64,000 nucleotides of DNA, from assembly GCA_046351415.1 (NCBI GenBank), contig JAXLYO010000001.1:310001-374000 (forward strand), written 5' to 3'. Both the position numbers and the translations under genes were made by a program. The notes below the pieces were generated by a model that worked only from the letters and a program-made list of their open reading frames with translations, was not told the DNA's origin and made no database searches. Below, in pieces: positions 8,450 to 16,684 of this stretch. Within the stretch, counting starts at the first letter, position 1. Every line of letters starts with the position of its first letter. This DNA is from JABFRG01 sp046351415. GTDB taxonomy: Bacteria; Myxococcota_A; Polyangia; Polyangiales; Polyangiaceae.

Positions 8450-8787
8450 GAAAAGCGGGGCAAGGCCTCGCGGAGCGCAGTCCTCGAGTGCATCGAGACG
8501 ATGACCGAGGAAGCCGCGTCACGCTAGCGAAAGTCGCGTACTTGGGACCCGTTTACGATCCGTGCCATGCCCGCGTTGCGAAACCGTCACGACGGAACGA
8601 ACTTTGCACCTTCCTCAGGCTGAACCCAGCCCTCGGTGCTCGCATCGATACTCTGACCCAAAACGGGAAGTTGGCAAGCCAGAAAACGTACCAACCACCG
8701 CAGCAGTAAAGAGCCCGCCCCGACCGTCCCTTTCCCTCTTCTTAGAAGAAGCATCTCTCTCCCCTACCTACCTTGGAGCCCGCACCC
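8450..8787. other. Intergenic region between the ABC exporter and the sigma-factor gene
   Basis: There is no supported gene. The last part is pyrimidine-rich and includes a short inverted repeat TTCTT-AG-AAGAA near 8740, within the probable leader of the sigma-factor gene. Promoters for both divergent genes must lie here but are not distinct by eye. Confidence 0.45.
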
Positions 8788-10296
8788 ATGAGCAAAGCGA
8801 AGAACGCTGCCGTAGCCCTCGAAGCACCCGTCGACGAAGTGTCGGACGAGGTTTCGGAGATCGAGGGAGACGAGCTCGCGCCAGCGGAACGGGAAGGCGA
8901 AGGGGAAGAAGACGTCAAAGCCGACGTCGTGCTCCTCGAGGACGATGACTTCGAAGCCGAAGAAGTCGTGGTCGCGGACCTCGATGCAGACGACGAGCCC
9001 GCTCCTTCCCGCAAAGCGAAGAAGGACGCTGGCGACGAAGCGAGTGGCGACACGATGCTTTCGCGGTACTTCCGCGAGATGGCGTCTCACAACGTGATGG
9101 GCGTCGAAGAAGAGATGGGGACCGCTGCGCAGGTCGAAAGCTGCGAGGTCGATCATTGGGTCGCCATTCTCGCGTTCTTGCCCACCTCGACGATGGTGCT
9201 CGAAGGATTGAAGCGCGACATCGAGCAGCTCTCCGACGAGCCCCTCGACCTGCCGGAGCTGGCCGAGCTCGAGAAGATGAGCCGCGCCTTCCGCAAGGCC
9301 GGGAAGTTCTCGAAGGCGCAGGAAAAGAAGTGGGAATCGCTCTCGTCGGAGCTCGGTCGCAAGATCCGCCTCGCCGACAGCGATCGTCTCTGGATTGCCC
9401 GCGCCGAAGAGACGATGAAGCGCGCCGGCGAAGAAGCCGACGAAGAGTGGGGCTCCACATCCGAGGCTCCGGTCGAGACGGCCCAAGCCGAACGCGACTC
9501 GCAGATTCGCCTCGCCGACAACATCAAGGCGCTCGCCACCTCTCCGGGCTACGCGAAGGCGCTCGCTCGCGTGAAGCAGGCCCATGTGCATTCGCGCATC
9601 GTGAAGAACGAGTTCGTCAAAGCGAACCTTCGCTTGGTCGTCTCGATCGCTCGTCGCTACAACCGCGGTCGTCTTCCGCTCATCGACCTCATTCAAGAAG
9701 GCAACATCGGCCTCATGAAGGCGGTCGAGCGCTTCGACCACACCCGCGGCTATCGCTTTTCGACCTACGCCTCGTGGTGGATTCGCCACGCCATCAGCCG
9801 CGCCCTCGCCGACAAGGGCCGCGCGGTTCGTATTCCGGTGCACATGCTCGACACGCACAACCGCGTGCAGCGCGCGACGCAATCGCTCCTCGCTCGCACG
9901 GGCCGTGAGCCGACGGCGGCCGACCTCGAGCGCGAGACCGGCATTCCGCTCGAGAAGCTCGACAAGGTGAAGGGTGCTTGGGCCGAAACGCCCTTCTCCC
10001 TCGACCGCCCCGTGGGCGACGAAGACGGTCGCAAGTTCATCGACTTTCTCCACGACGAGGTCAACCTCTCGCCGCACGAGCAGCTCGTATCCAACAAGTG
10101 GACATCGGAAGTGCGTCGTCTGCTGACCTTCTTGACGCCGATTGAATCGCGCATCATCCGTTGGCGTTTCGGTCTGGACGACGAGGACGAGCTCACCCTC
10201 AAGGAAATCGGCGACAAGTACAACTTGTCCCGCGAGCGCATTCGTCAGCTCCAGGAGCAAGCGCTCGGCAAGATCCGCAAGCAAATGCGCGACTAA
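8788..10296 (+). CDS. RNA polymerase sigma factor, RpoD/SigA type
   Basis: This 502-residue sigma-70 protein directs RNA polymerase to promoters. It begins with a very acidic N-terminal segment (about 15-80), then region 1.2 (TMLSRYFREMASHNVMG), a long non-conserved insert, region 2 (core-binding VKANLRLVVSIARRYN and -10-reading FSTYASWWIRHAI), region 3 (AVRIPVHMLDTHNRV) and region 4.2 (LTLKEIGDKYNLSRERIRQL). All recognition helices look intact. ATG 8788 has a GGAG 9 nt upstream, which overlaps an upstream TTG. It is shorter than the primary myxobacterial RpoD, so a group 2 stationary-phase or developmental sigma factor is possible. It is monocistronic. Confidence 0.9.
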   Translation: MSKAKNAAVALEAPVDEVSDEVSEIEGDELAPAEREGEGEEDVKADVVLLEDDDFEAEEVVVADLDADDEPAPSRKAKKDAGDEASGDTMLSRYFREMASHNVMGVEEEMGTAAQVESCEVDHWVAILAFLPTSTMVLEGLKRDIEQLSDEPLDLPELAELEKMSRAFRKAGKFSKAQEKKWESLSSELGRKIRLADSDRLWIARAEETMKRAGEEADEEWGSTSEAPVETAQAERDSQIRLADNIKALATSPGYAKALARVKQAHVHSRIVKNEFVKANLRLVVSIARRYNRGRLPLIDLIQEGNIGLMKAVERFDHTRGYRFSTYASWWIRHAISRALADKGRAVRIPVHMLDTHNRVQRATQSLLARTGREPTAADLERETGIPLEKLDKVKGAWAETPFSLDRPVGDEDGRKFIDFLHDEVNLSPHEQLVSNKWTSEVRRLLTFLTPIESRIIRWRFGLDDEDELTLKEIGDKYNLSRERIRQLQEQALGKIRKQMRD

Positions 10297-10510
10297 GTCC
10301 GGCGTAGGTTCGCGGCGATGCCTGGGGCTTTTCCCGCCGAGAGGCTTGGTCCCGAATCATCCCCGAATCATCACAGGGTGGTCTCTCGGACAGCCCTCCC
10401 GGGCACCGAGCACCACCTAACGAAGTGAGTCATTGGTCGGCGCCATCTCGCGTCGAGGTTGTGCGATTCTGTTGGCTCGTCGTCGGCCTTCGTGCGAAGG
10501 ATTGAAGATC

Positions 10511-12526
10511 ATGAAGTCTTGGGGGCGCAGCATATTTTCGTTGCTGGTGGGAGCTGCGTTCGCCGCCGCCTGTGCTTCCGAAGAAGAACCGGGCAGTAGC
10601 GAAGACGACATCACCGCGACGAATGCCGGCGTAGACGCGCCGATTGCGATCCCTTCCGCCAATACCCCACTGCTCGATCTCACCCAGAGCTCCCTTTTGG
10701 TTCGTCTCGAGAAGGACGGGTTCGCGCTCGGCGACGTCCTCGGTGCTCCGTCCGCGAAAACGAACGCCGATCTCGTCGCCGGCTCGCCGCGCTACGCATC
10801 CATCGTCGCCGATCTCGAGCAAGACATGGACAGGCTGCGGGCAGACGACCCGTCGCTCAAGACCGAGGTTTCGCATGGCGTGACCCGCATCATGGATCGC
10901 GGCTGGCTTCGCGCCAATTACGCCAGCTTCGAACTCGTCGGCGTCATCAATCGCGCCGACCGCCTCGCGAAAGCTGCTGCAAACGAATGCGGGGAAGTGC
11001 GCTTCATCTATAGACTCGCCTACCACAAAGGGACGAACGCGGACGCGCGCGTCAGCTATTCGCGCCTCCCGTTCTTCATCAACATGGTCTTCTCCGTGCC
11101 GCGCACGGGGGCGGGGGTCTCCGAATGCTCCGCCGCCGCCAAGAAGTGGTCGACGCCCCGCGCGTTCGGTAGCGCGGACGAGTACGCGAAGTGGCTGGAG
11201 ACAGACCTGCTCGACTTGCGAGCGCTGCGCTTCAAGCAGGCCGAAATCGACGGCCAAGTCGTTCGTGTGCCATCGGAAGTAAAGACCGACATGGGCGGTC
11301 ATGCCGAGTACTTCCTTCGCGTCTATCGGGACGCGGGCAGCGGCAAAGTCGAGCCCGCTCCTCTCGAAAACACCCCCGATGTCGAACGCCTCTCGAAGGA
11401 TGCGGCCTTGCGCAACGAGCTGGCGGCTTACATCAAGAGCCACGTAGCGGAAGCGGACGATGGCTCCATCGTCTTGCCAGAGAAGTTCCTCGCCCGCAAA
11501 GTGACGTCGTTCACCACGTTTGGTTCGGCACGGCTCATCAACAAGCCGTTTTCGCGTCTCTTTTACAAGGGCCGCTCGGCTCCGGAGCTCTCGGGCCTCA
11601 GCTTCGCGAACACCAAGTACGTCGCCAACGTCGAAGGTTTGCTCACGCGCCTCGACCAATCGTCCTGTGTCGGGTGTCACGGCAATGCGACGAGCACCGC
11701 GGGCTTCCATTTCATCGGAAACGATCGGCTCTCGGAATCGCACCCGCTGAATGTCCTTCGTGTGGCGACGTCGCCGCACTACTTGGCTGAAGCACCGAGG
11801 CGCGCTGCGTACCTCCGCACACTCCAAAGCGGTACCGAGCCTTCGAAGGAGCAACCGTTCGCCGTTGCCCCCCGTGGCGAAGTCGCGACGGTCGGTGCGG
11901 CGTGCATTCCGAGCGAGCAGAAGGGCATCAAGGCCGGCTGGTCTTGTGCCGCAGGCCTCTCGTGCAAGGTTCTCACGTCGAACGCTGCCATTCCGATCGA
12001 TTTCGGCCAGTGCACGCCAGCGCTGAACCCTGCCAAGAAGACGTATGCGCACGAGTATTCGGGCCTTCCGTGTCTGAGCGGTGAGATGAAGGAGTCCGAG
12101 AACCCGAGAAAGGACGTCCTCACGACGACGCAATTCGCGTGCCCGGCCGCGTTGGGTGCAGGGTACACATGTCGTCCCCCGAGCATCGGAGTCCCGGGCG
12201 GCCTTTGCACGAAGGGTTGCGCCGCAGGCAACGTCCCGGTGGACCCGAAGAACGAGCTCTGTGCGTACGCAGGCGGCAAAGAATTCGACCAGTGTGCTGC
12301 TGCTGGCGACTTCTCGACGTGCATCGCCGGTGCGATCAAAAGCGGCATGCGACAGGCATGCGACGAATCGACCCCGTGTCGCGAAGACTACATCTGCCAA
12401 AAGTTCGTTAAAGCGCGCGAAAGCCCGCCAGAAGCTCCGAAGGACGGTCGCGGCTACTGCGTCCCGACCTACTTCCTCTTCCAAGTCCGAACCGACGGCC
12501 ATCCGAACCCCACGCCGATTCGCTGA
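10511..12526 (+). CDS. Large lipoprotein with one c-type haem motif
   Basis: The 671-residue product has a lipoprotein signal with the cysteine at residue 21 and a mature N-terminus rich in acidic residues (EEEPGSSEDDITA). Near the middle is CVGCH (C386, C389, H390), the covalent haem-attachment motif, so the protein may carry a single haem c in the periplasm. The C-terminal third holds many cysteines in short loops (for example CRPPSIGVPGGLCTKGC), probably disulfide-bonded. I do not recognise the full-length family; similar secreted proteins are common in myxobacteria. ATG 10511 gives a clean signal peptide, whereas the upstream in-frame start at 10433 would not. It is convergent with dacB. 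Confidence 0.7.
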   Translation: MKSWGRSIFSLLVGAAFAAACASEEEPGSSEDDITATNAGVDAPIAIPSANTPLLDLTQSSLLVRLEKDGFALGDVLGAPSAKTNADLVAGSPRYASIVADLEQDMDRLRADDPSLKTEVSHGVTRIMDRGWLRANYASFELVGVINRADRLAKAAANECGEVRFIYRLAYHKGTNADARVSYSRLPFFINMVFSVPRTGAGVSECSAAAKKWSTPRAFGSADEYAKWLETDLLDLRALRFKQAEIDGQVVRVPSEVKTDMGGHAEYFLRVYRDAGSGKVEPAPLENTPDVERLSKDAALRNELAAYIKSHVAEADDGSIVLPEKFLARKVTSFTTFGSARLINKPFSRLFYKGRSAPELSGLSFANTKYVANVEGLLTRLDQSSCVGCHGNATSTAGFHFIGNDRLSESHPLNVLRVATSPHYLAEAPRRAAYLRTLQSGTEPSKEQPFAVAPRGEVATVGAACIPSEQKGIKAGWSCAAGLSCKVLTSNAAIPIDFGQCTPALNPAKKTYAHEYSGLPCLSGEMKESENPRKDVLTTTQFACPAALGAGYTCRPPSIGVPGGLCTKGCAAGNVPVDPKNELCAYAGGKEFDQCAAAGDFSTCIAGAIKSGMRQACDESTPCREDYICQKFVKARESPPEAPKDGRGYCVPTYFLFQVRTDGHPNPTPIR

Positions 12527-12612
12527 GCGAATTCATCGACTGAAGGCAGACGTCTGGGGCAGTAGCGTGTGGGGGAGTTCGAGGGGGAGCGGACGCAGTC
12601 GCTCACCCCTCC

Positions 12613-14094
12613 TCAGTTGGTTGCGCGCCAGCGATCTTTCGCGATGGCTTCCACGAGCTTGTCGGCTGCGACACGCGCAGCGCCTCCTTTGCCCGTCACC
12701 TTGTTGAAGATGATCGAAAACGCGATGGGCCCCTTCCCGGAGGGCGAGAGGACGTAGCCAGAAAGGGCAATGACGTCGTCGAGGGTCCCCGTCTTCGCCC
12801 GGATGGCTCGTGACGATTTCCACGTGCGAAAGCGTTTCGCGAGCGTTCCATCGACGCCGCCGATCGCGAACTGCGCGACGAACTCGGATTGTACGCTCGT
12901 GTCGCGCCACATGAAGCGCAACAGTTCCGTGATGCTGTGGGTGCTCACGCGATTGGCGTCGAACAAGCCCGAGCCGTTCTTGATGACGAGCCCCGCGTCC
13001 GAGAGCTTGTTCTTGTCGAGCCACTTCTGGACGATCTCTGCGCTCGATTGGCTCTTGCCTGGCTTGCCTTTGAGCTCGGCGGAGAGCGACTTGAAGACCA
13101 TCTCCGCGTAGAAGTTGTCGCTCTGTTTTCCGAGTGCATAGAGCAGCTGTCCGAGCGGGTCGGACTCGTGCTTTGCGAGGAGGGTGCCTCGGTTGGCGTC
13201 GCCCGTCGCGAGCTTGATGTCACCGGCGACCTTGATGCCCTGCTGCTCGAGCGCGAACTTCAAGACGTAGCCCGCGAGGAGCTGAGGATCTTCGACGCGG
13301 CGGGTGTAGCGCACGATCTTCGAGTCTTGACCGACGCTGCCGGAGACCACTGCCTTGAGACGCGAGCCGTTCGCGGACATGGCGAGACCGACGTTGTCGG
13401 CGCCGCTGTCGGTCGTCTTGATGCTGCCTTCCGCATCGACGAAGCCTGGTGGGTCGAACGAGTAGTGTGCGGACCCTCCCGAGCCACCTGGGCGGACCGT
13501 GAGGGTCACGGTGTTTTCATTGACGGCGAGTGCGCTCACGGGAGCCCTGAACGGCGCCCATTCGTTCGGTTGCTGTTCGAACGCGGGGGGAGTCGTCTGG
13601 TCGTCGAAGAAGCGCTGATCGAGAGAAAGGTCGCCATCGACCTTGCGAACGCCGCGGTTGTAGAGGTCGCGCGCCATCGAAATGAAGTCGTCGGTTTTGA
13701 GCGAGGGATCCCCGTAGCCCCTCAGCGTGAGGGCCTCGACGGATGAACCTTTGATGGTGCCGTAGAGCGTCGTTTGGTATCGGTGGTTACCGTGGAGCAG
13801 CGAAAGCGCGGCAGCGGCGGTGTACACCTTTGCGTTGGAAGCAGGGTTGAGCACGGTTCGCTCGTCGTGCTGTGCGAGGACTCTGCCCGAGTCGACATCG
13901 AGCACGGTCACTCCGATTTGCGCCCCCGAAACGCCCTTGTCGGCCACGAGCGTGCGCACCGCCGCTTCGATGGTGGGGTTCGAGCCGCTCGCTTCGGGCT
14001 CTGCGGCGAAGGCCTGCCGCGTTTCGGCGATGGGCGACCAGGTGGCGGCGCAAAGCGAGAGCGTGAAGAGCGTGACGCGCACGAAAGCTCGCAT
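12613..14094 (-). CDS. dacB: D-alanyl-D-alanine carboxypeptidase/endopeptidase, PBP4 (DacB) family
   Basis: A periplasmic class C penicillin-binding protein that trims or cuts peptidoglycan peptides. The signal peptide spans about residues 1-31 (cleavage after QAFA). The three active-site motifs of the S13 family are present and correctly ordered: SNAK with Ser86 and Lys89, SDN at 325-327, and KTG at 434-436. The long segment between the first two motifs is the extra domain typical of PBP4. The length of 493 residues is normal. The start at 14094 is the only one giving a signal peptide; open frame upstream of it runs antisense to the next gene. The likely role is cell-wall remodelling together with the transglycosylase at 44 kb. 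Confidence 0.93.
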   Translation of the reverse strand: MRAFVRVTLFTLSLCAATWSPIAETRQAFAAEPEASGSNPTIEAAVRTLVADKGVSGAQIGVTVLDVDSGRVLAQHDERTVLNPASNAKVYTAAAALSLLHGNHRYQTTLYGTIKGSSVEALTLRGYGDPSLKTDDFISMARDLYNRGVRKVDGDLSLDQRFFDDQTTPPAFEQQPNEWAPFRAPVSALAVNENTVTLTVRPGGSGGSAHYSFDPPGFVDAEGSIKTTDSGADNVGLAMSANGSRLKAVVSGSVGQDSKIVRYTRRVEDPQLLAGYVLKFALEQQGIKVAGDIKLATGDANRGTLLAKHESDPLGQLLYALGKQSDNFYAEMVFKSLSAELKGKPGKSQSSAEIVQKWLDKNKLSDAGLVIKNGSGLFDANRVSTHSITELLRFMWRDTSVQSEFVAQFAIGGVDGTLAKRFRTWKSSRAIRAKTGTLDDVIALSGYVLSPSGKGPIAFSIIFNKVTGKGGAARVAADKLVEAIAKDRWRATN

Positions 14095-14166
14095 GCCTCG
14101 ACTCCTAGCGGGAAGTCCGCCACGAGGAAAGCGAAAGTACCCGCGTCGGGTCGGTCGTCCGCCCGC

Positions 14167-15681
14167 GTGTTTGCGAGCTTTGCAGCACTCGTCGTTCTGA
14201 CGGCTTGCCACTCCCCGGGAGCCACGCCGAGGCCGAACGAAAGCGCACTCGAAATCCTTGTGCCCACGGAAGCCGAAACCCTCGATCCGCGCACGTCGAC
14301 CGACTCTGTGTCCGTCCGCCTCACGCGCCTCACCCATGCGGGGCTCTTCAGGCTCGACGAGACGAGCCTCTCTCCGAAACCCTACGTCGCGGAGAGCTTC
14401 GTCTGGGAAACCCCGCTCGTCCTCCGGGTGCGTCTTCGTTCGGATGTGCGCTTTTCGGAAGGGAAGCTCCTCTCGCCGGGTGACGTCGTGACCACGCTTG
14501 CCGCGTTTGCGGCACCCACGTCGCGCCATCGCCGCGTGGTCGATGCCATCGATCGCGCCGAAGTGGCAGGGGCGAACGAAGTGCGCATCTTCCTGCGACG
14601 CGCACACGCCACCCTTCTCACCGATCTCGAGCTGCCCATCCTGCGTGCCGACGAAGCGGAAGGCCCCTTGAAGCCCGATGGACAGCTCGATGGGCTCGGA
14701 CCTTATCGCATTGCGGAGCGCGGCCCGGGCGTCGTTCGGCTCTCGGCGCGAGATGGAGGGGTCCTTCCCAAGCCGGCCCACGACCTCGTCGTGCGCACCG
14801 TACGCGACGAGAACGCCCGCGCGATGCGAATGCAAGCAGGGTCTGCAGACATTGCCGTGAATGCCTTCTCGCCGACGCTCCTACCGACGCTCGAGAAGGC
14901 GGGGTTGACGGTGCGCGGCGTTCCTGCCGCCTCCCTCACGTACATCACGGTGCGATTCGGCGAGAGTGCCGTGTCCAATGTCGCCGTCCGGCGAGCGCTC
15001 TCTCTGCTCGTCGACCGAGACCGCATCGTGAGGACGCTCTTCGCAGGCAAGGCCTCCTGTGCAACCACGGTGCTTCCGGCCATGCATTGGGCGTCCGATG
15101 CGCAGTCGCGCACACCCGACGCAACGTTTTCCTGCCATGCGAACGTCGAGGCAGCCGTCGCAACCCTCCGGGCGGCGGGCTTCAAGACCGATGGCAGCGA
15201 CCCGCGTCTCCATTTCGAACTCCTGACGTCAACGGACCGTTTTCGAGGCGCCGTGGCTCGCTTTCTGGCGCAGGAAGCGCGAGAGGCAGGCATCGTTCTC
15301 GACGTCGTGCCGCTCGAGCTCGGAACCATGCTTTCGCGCCTCTCGCTCGGCAACTACGAACTGGCCACCCTGCAGATGCCAGAGGTCACCGAGCCGAATG
15401 CGTTCAAGACATTCTTGCATTCTGCATGGACTGCACCTTCGGGCTCCAACCGCGGACGCTACGCCAGCCCAGAGCTCGACGCGATTCTCGACGAGGGCGA
15501 GCGCACGACCGGAGAAGAAGCTCGGCGCGCCATCTATCGAAAGATGGAGGCCCACATTCGGCGCGAGCTCCCCTTGATTCCGCTATGGCACGAAGACCAC
15601 ACGTCCGTGACGAGCGCTCGTGCGAAGGCATTCGTGCCGAGCGTCGATGGTCGCTGGCTTTCGCTCGCTTCGGTGCCGTAG
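14167..15681 (+). CDS. Family 5 extracellular solute-binding lipoprotein
   Basis: The product resembles the substrate-binding component of oligopeptide/dipeptide ABC importers (SBP family 5): residues such as ALEILVPTEAETLDPRTST at the mature N-terminus, then FVWETPLVLRVRLRSDVRFS and the C-terminal YRKMEAHIRRELPLIPLWHE are characteristic. A lipobox LTAC follows a hydrophobic stretch. The start is uncertain: GTG 14167 leaves only about 13 residues before the cysteine and no basic n-region, while the basic residues expected of a signal lie just upstream without a standard start codon. No permease or ATPase genes are adjacent, so it is an orphan binding protein. It is divergent from dacB, and the short gap suggests a shared promoter region. 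Confidence 0.85.
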   Translation: MFASFAALVVLTACHSPGATPRPNESALEILVPTEAETLDPRTSTDSVSVRLTRLTHAGLFRLDETSLSPKPYVAESFVWETPLVLRVRLRSDVRFSEGKLLSPGDVVTTLAAFAAPTSRHRRVVDAIDRAEVAGANEVRIFLRRAHATLLTDLELPILRADEAEGPLKPDGQLDGLGPYRIAERGPGVVRLSARDGGVLPKPAHDLVVRTVRDENARAMRMQAGSADIAVNAFSPTLLPTLEKAGLTVRGVPAASLTYITVRFGESAVSNVAVRRALSLLVDRDRIVRTLFAGKASCATTVLPAMHWASDAQSRTPDATFSCHANVEAAVATLRAAGFKTDGSDPRLHFELLTSTDRFRGAVARFLAQEAREAGIVLDVVPLELGTMLSRLSLGNYELATLQMPEVTEPNAFKTFLHSAWTAPSGSNRGRYASPELDAILDEGERTTGEEARRAIYRKMEAHIRRELPLIPLWHEDHTSVTSARAKAFVPSVDGRWLSLASVP

Positions 15682-15697
15682 GTACTCGACGCCAAGG

Positions 15698-16606
15698 TCA
15701 GGGGCAGCCGGTCTTGTTGAAGATCTGCCACTCGTACATCTGTGGATTGAACCCGACGACTTGCGTGTTGGTGATGCGCACTTTGGTGGTTAGAACGGGG
15801 GTCGGCAAGTCGATGACGTACGTCCCTTGCTTGTTGTTGAAACTGAGTGCGGGTTTCCACGCCGTGCCGTCCCAGGTTTCGATAGTACCCCCGGAGAGTA
15901 CGTGGGAGCCGGAGCCGCACATGGGTTGTGGGTTGGATACGATGCGCATCGAAGCAACCTTCACGGGACTCGGCCACGTGTAATAGAACGAAGCCCCCAC
16001 ACCTTGCGCCGTTTCGACCCAGCAGTATTTGGTGCAGTTCGTGGTGACGATGCCGTCGTTCAAGTTGACGGGGCCGTAGTCGGGACTGCCGTCTGCGGGG
16101 CTGTCGGAGTCCGCCGTGGCGTTGAGCGCGAGGTTGGTGCACGAGAGGCAGTCCGGGTCGGTCGCTGTCGTGCAGCCCGCGGGGCAGCATCCGTCGGGTT
16201 GTGCGTTGCACGCCGTGATGGGCGTGTGCGCCACGCCGCTCGTCGGCTCACACGAATCCTGCGTGCACTCCATCCCGTCGTCGAGCGCCTTCGGGGAGTG
16301 CACGCACGAGCCGCTCGGACTGCACGCATCGTCGGTACATGCGTTCTTGTCGTCGCAGTCCGCTGGGGTCGTGCAGGACGTCGGGGCGGTAGCGTCTGCG
16401 CCGGAGTCGCCTGACGACGACGAGCCACTCGTGCTGCCACTGCTGCTCGTGCTCGAACTCGAGCTGGTCGACGAGCTGGACGAGGAGCTCCCCGCGTCGT
16501 CGCCGGGGCCCGTGGACGAGTAGTTGGCGCAGGCGACGGCCAAGACGGTTGCCAAGGGAACGAGGAAACGCGCGCGCGCAGTCAGCGTGGTGGGGCCGTG
16601 CTTCAC
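15698..16606 (-). CDS. Discoidin-like lipoprotein with Ser-rich linker
   Basis: GTG start; the lipobox cysteine is at about residue 26 (AVACAN). The mature protein has an almost pure Ser/Thr/Gly linker (about 38-68), a Cys-rich segment of roughly 80 residues (TPADCDDKNACTDDACSPSG, a pattern common in myxobacterial surface proteins), and a C-terminal galactose-binding fold of the F5/8 type C (discoidin) kind. In the latter, NLALNATADSDSP starts the jelly roll and VRITNTQVVGFNPQMYEWQI ends it. It is probably a surface-exposed carbohydrate- or lipid-binding adhesin. It is convergent with the solute-binding protein gene, only 16 bp away. Confidence 0.75.
   Translation of the reverse strand: MKHGPTTLTARARFLVPLATVLAVACANYSSTGPGDDAGSSSSSSSTSSSSSTSSSGSTSGSSSSGDSGADATAPTSCTTPADCDDKNACTDDACSPSGSCVHSPKALDDGMECTQDSCEPTSGVAHTPITACNAQPDGCCPAGCTTATDPDCLSCTNLALNATADSDSPADGSPDYGPVNLNDGIVTTNCTKYCWVETAQGVGASFYYTWPSPVKVASMRIVSNPQPMCGSGSHVLSGGTIETWDGTAWKPALSFNNKQGTYVIDLPTPVLTTKVRITNTQVVGFNPQMYEWQIFNKTGCP
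16395..16500 (-). repeat. Serine-codon low-complexity tract
   Basis: The tract encodes an almost uninterrupted Ser/Thr/Gly spacer in the discoidin-like lipoprotein, built mainly from Ser codons (TCG, AGC, AGT, TCC). Such tracts can change length by slippage. It probably serves as a flexible tether between the lipid anchor and the binding domains. Confidence 0.7.
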
Positions 16607-16684
16607 ACGTCTAGTTTAGTCTGCAAGCGGAGCCGAGGCGACCCTTGTTTGCAAGCGGAAGGAGCCCGCAGAGACCCGCGCAGG

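Noticed and set aside
8764..10284. A 506-codon open frame antisense to the sigma-factor gene
   Set aside because: It lies wholly opposite a clearly conserved sigma factor and has no recognisable domain; long antisense frames are expected in GC-rich DNA.
10351..10371. Two copies of CCCGAATCAT next to each other after the sigma-factor gene
   Set aside because: Only two short copies with no further repeats or spacers; not a CRISPR array or an iteron set.
13774..14166. Long N-terminal extension of the family 5 binding protein frame
   Set aside because: It runs antisense to the conserved dacB N-terminal region and would bury the signal peptide inside the chain.
12613..14835. Extended 740-codon frame for DacB reaching to 14835
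   Set aside because: The extra 5' part is antisense to the binding-protein gene, and the signal peptide begins at 14094.
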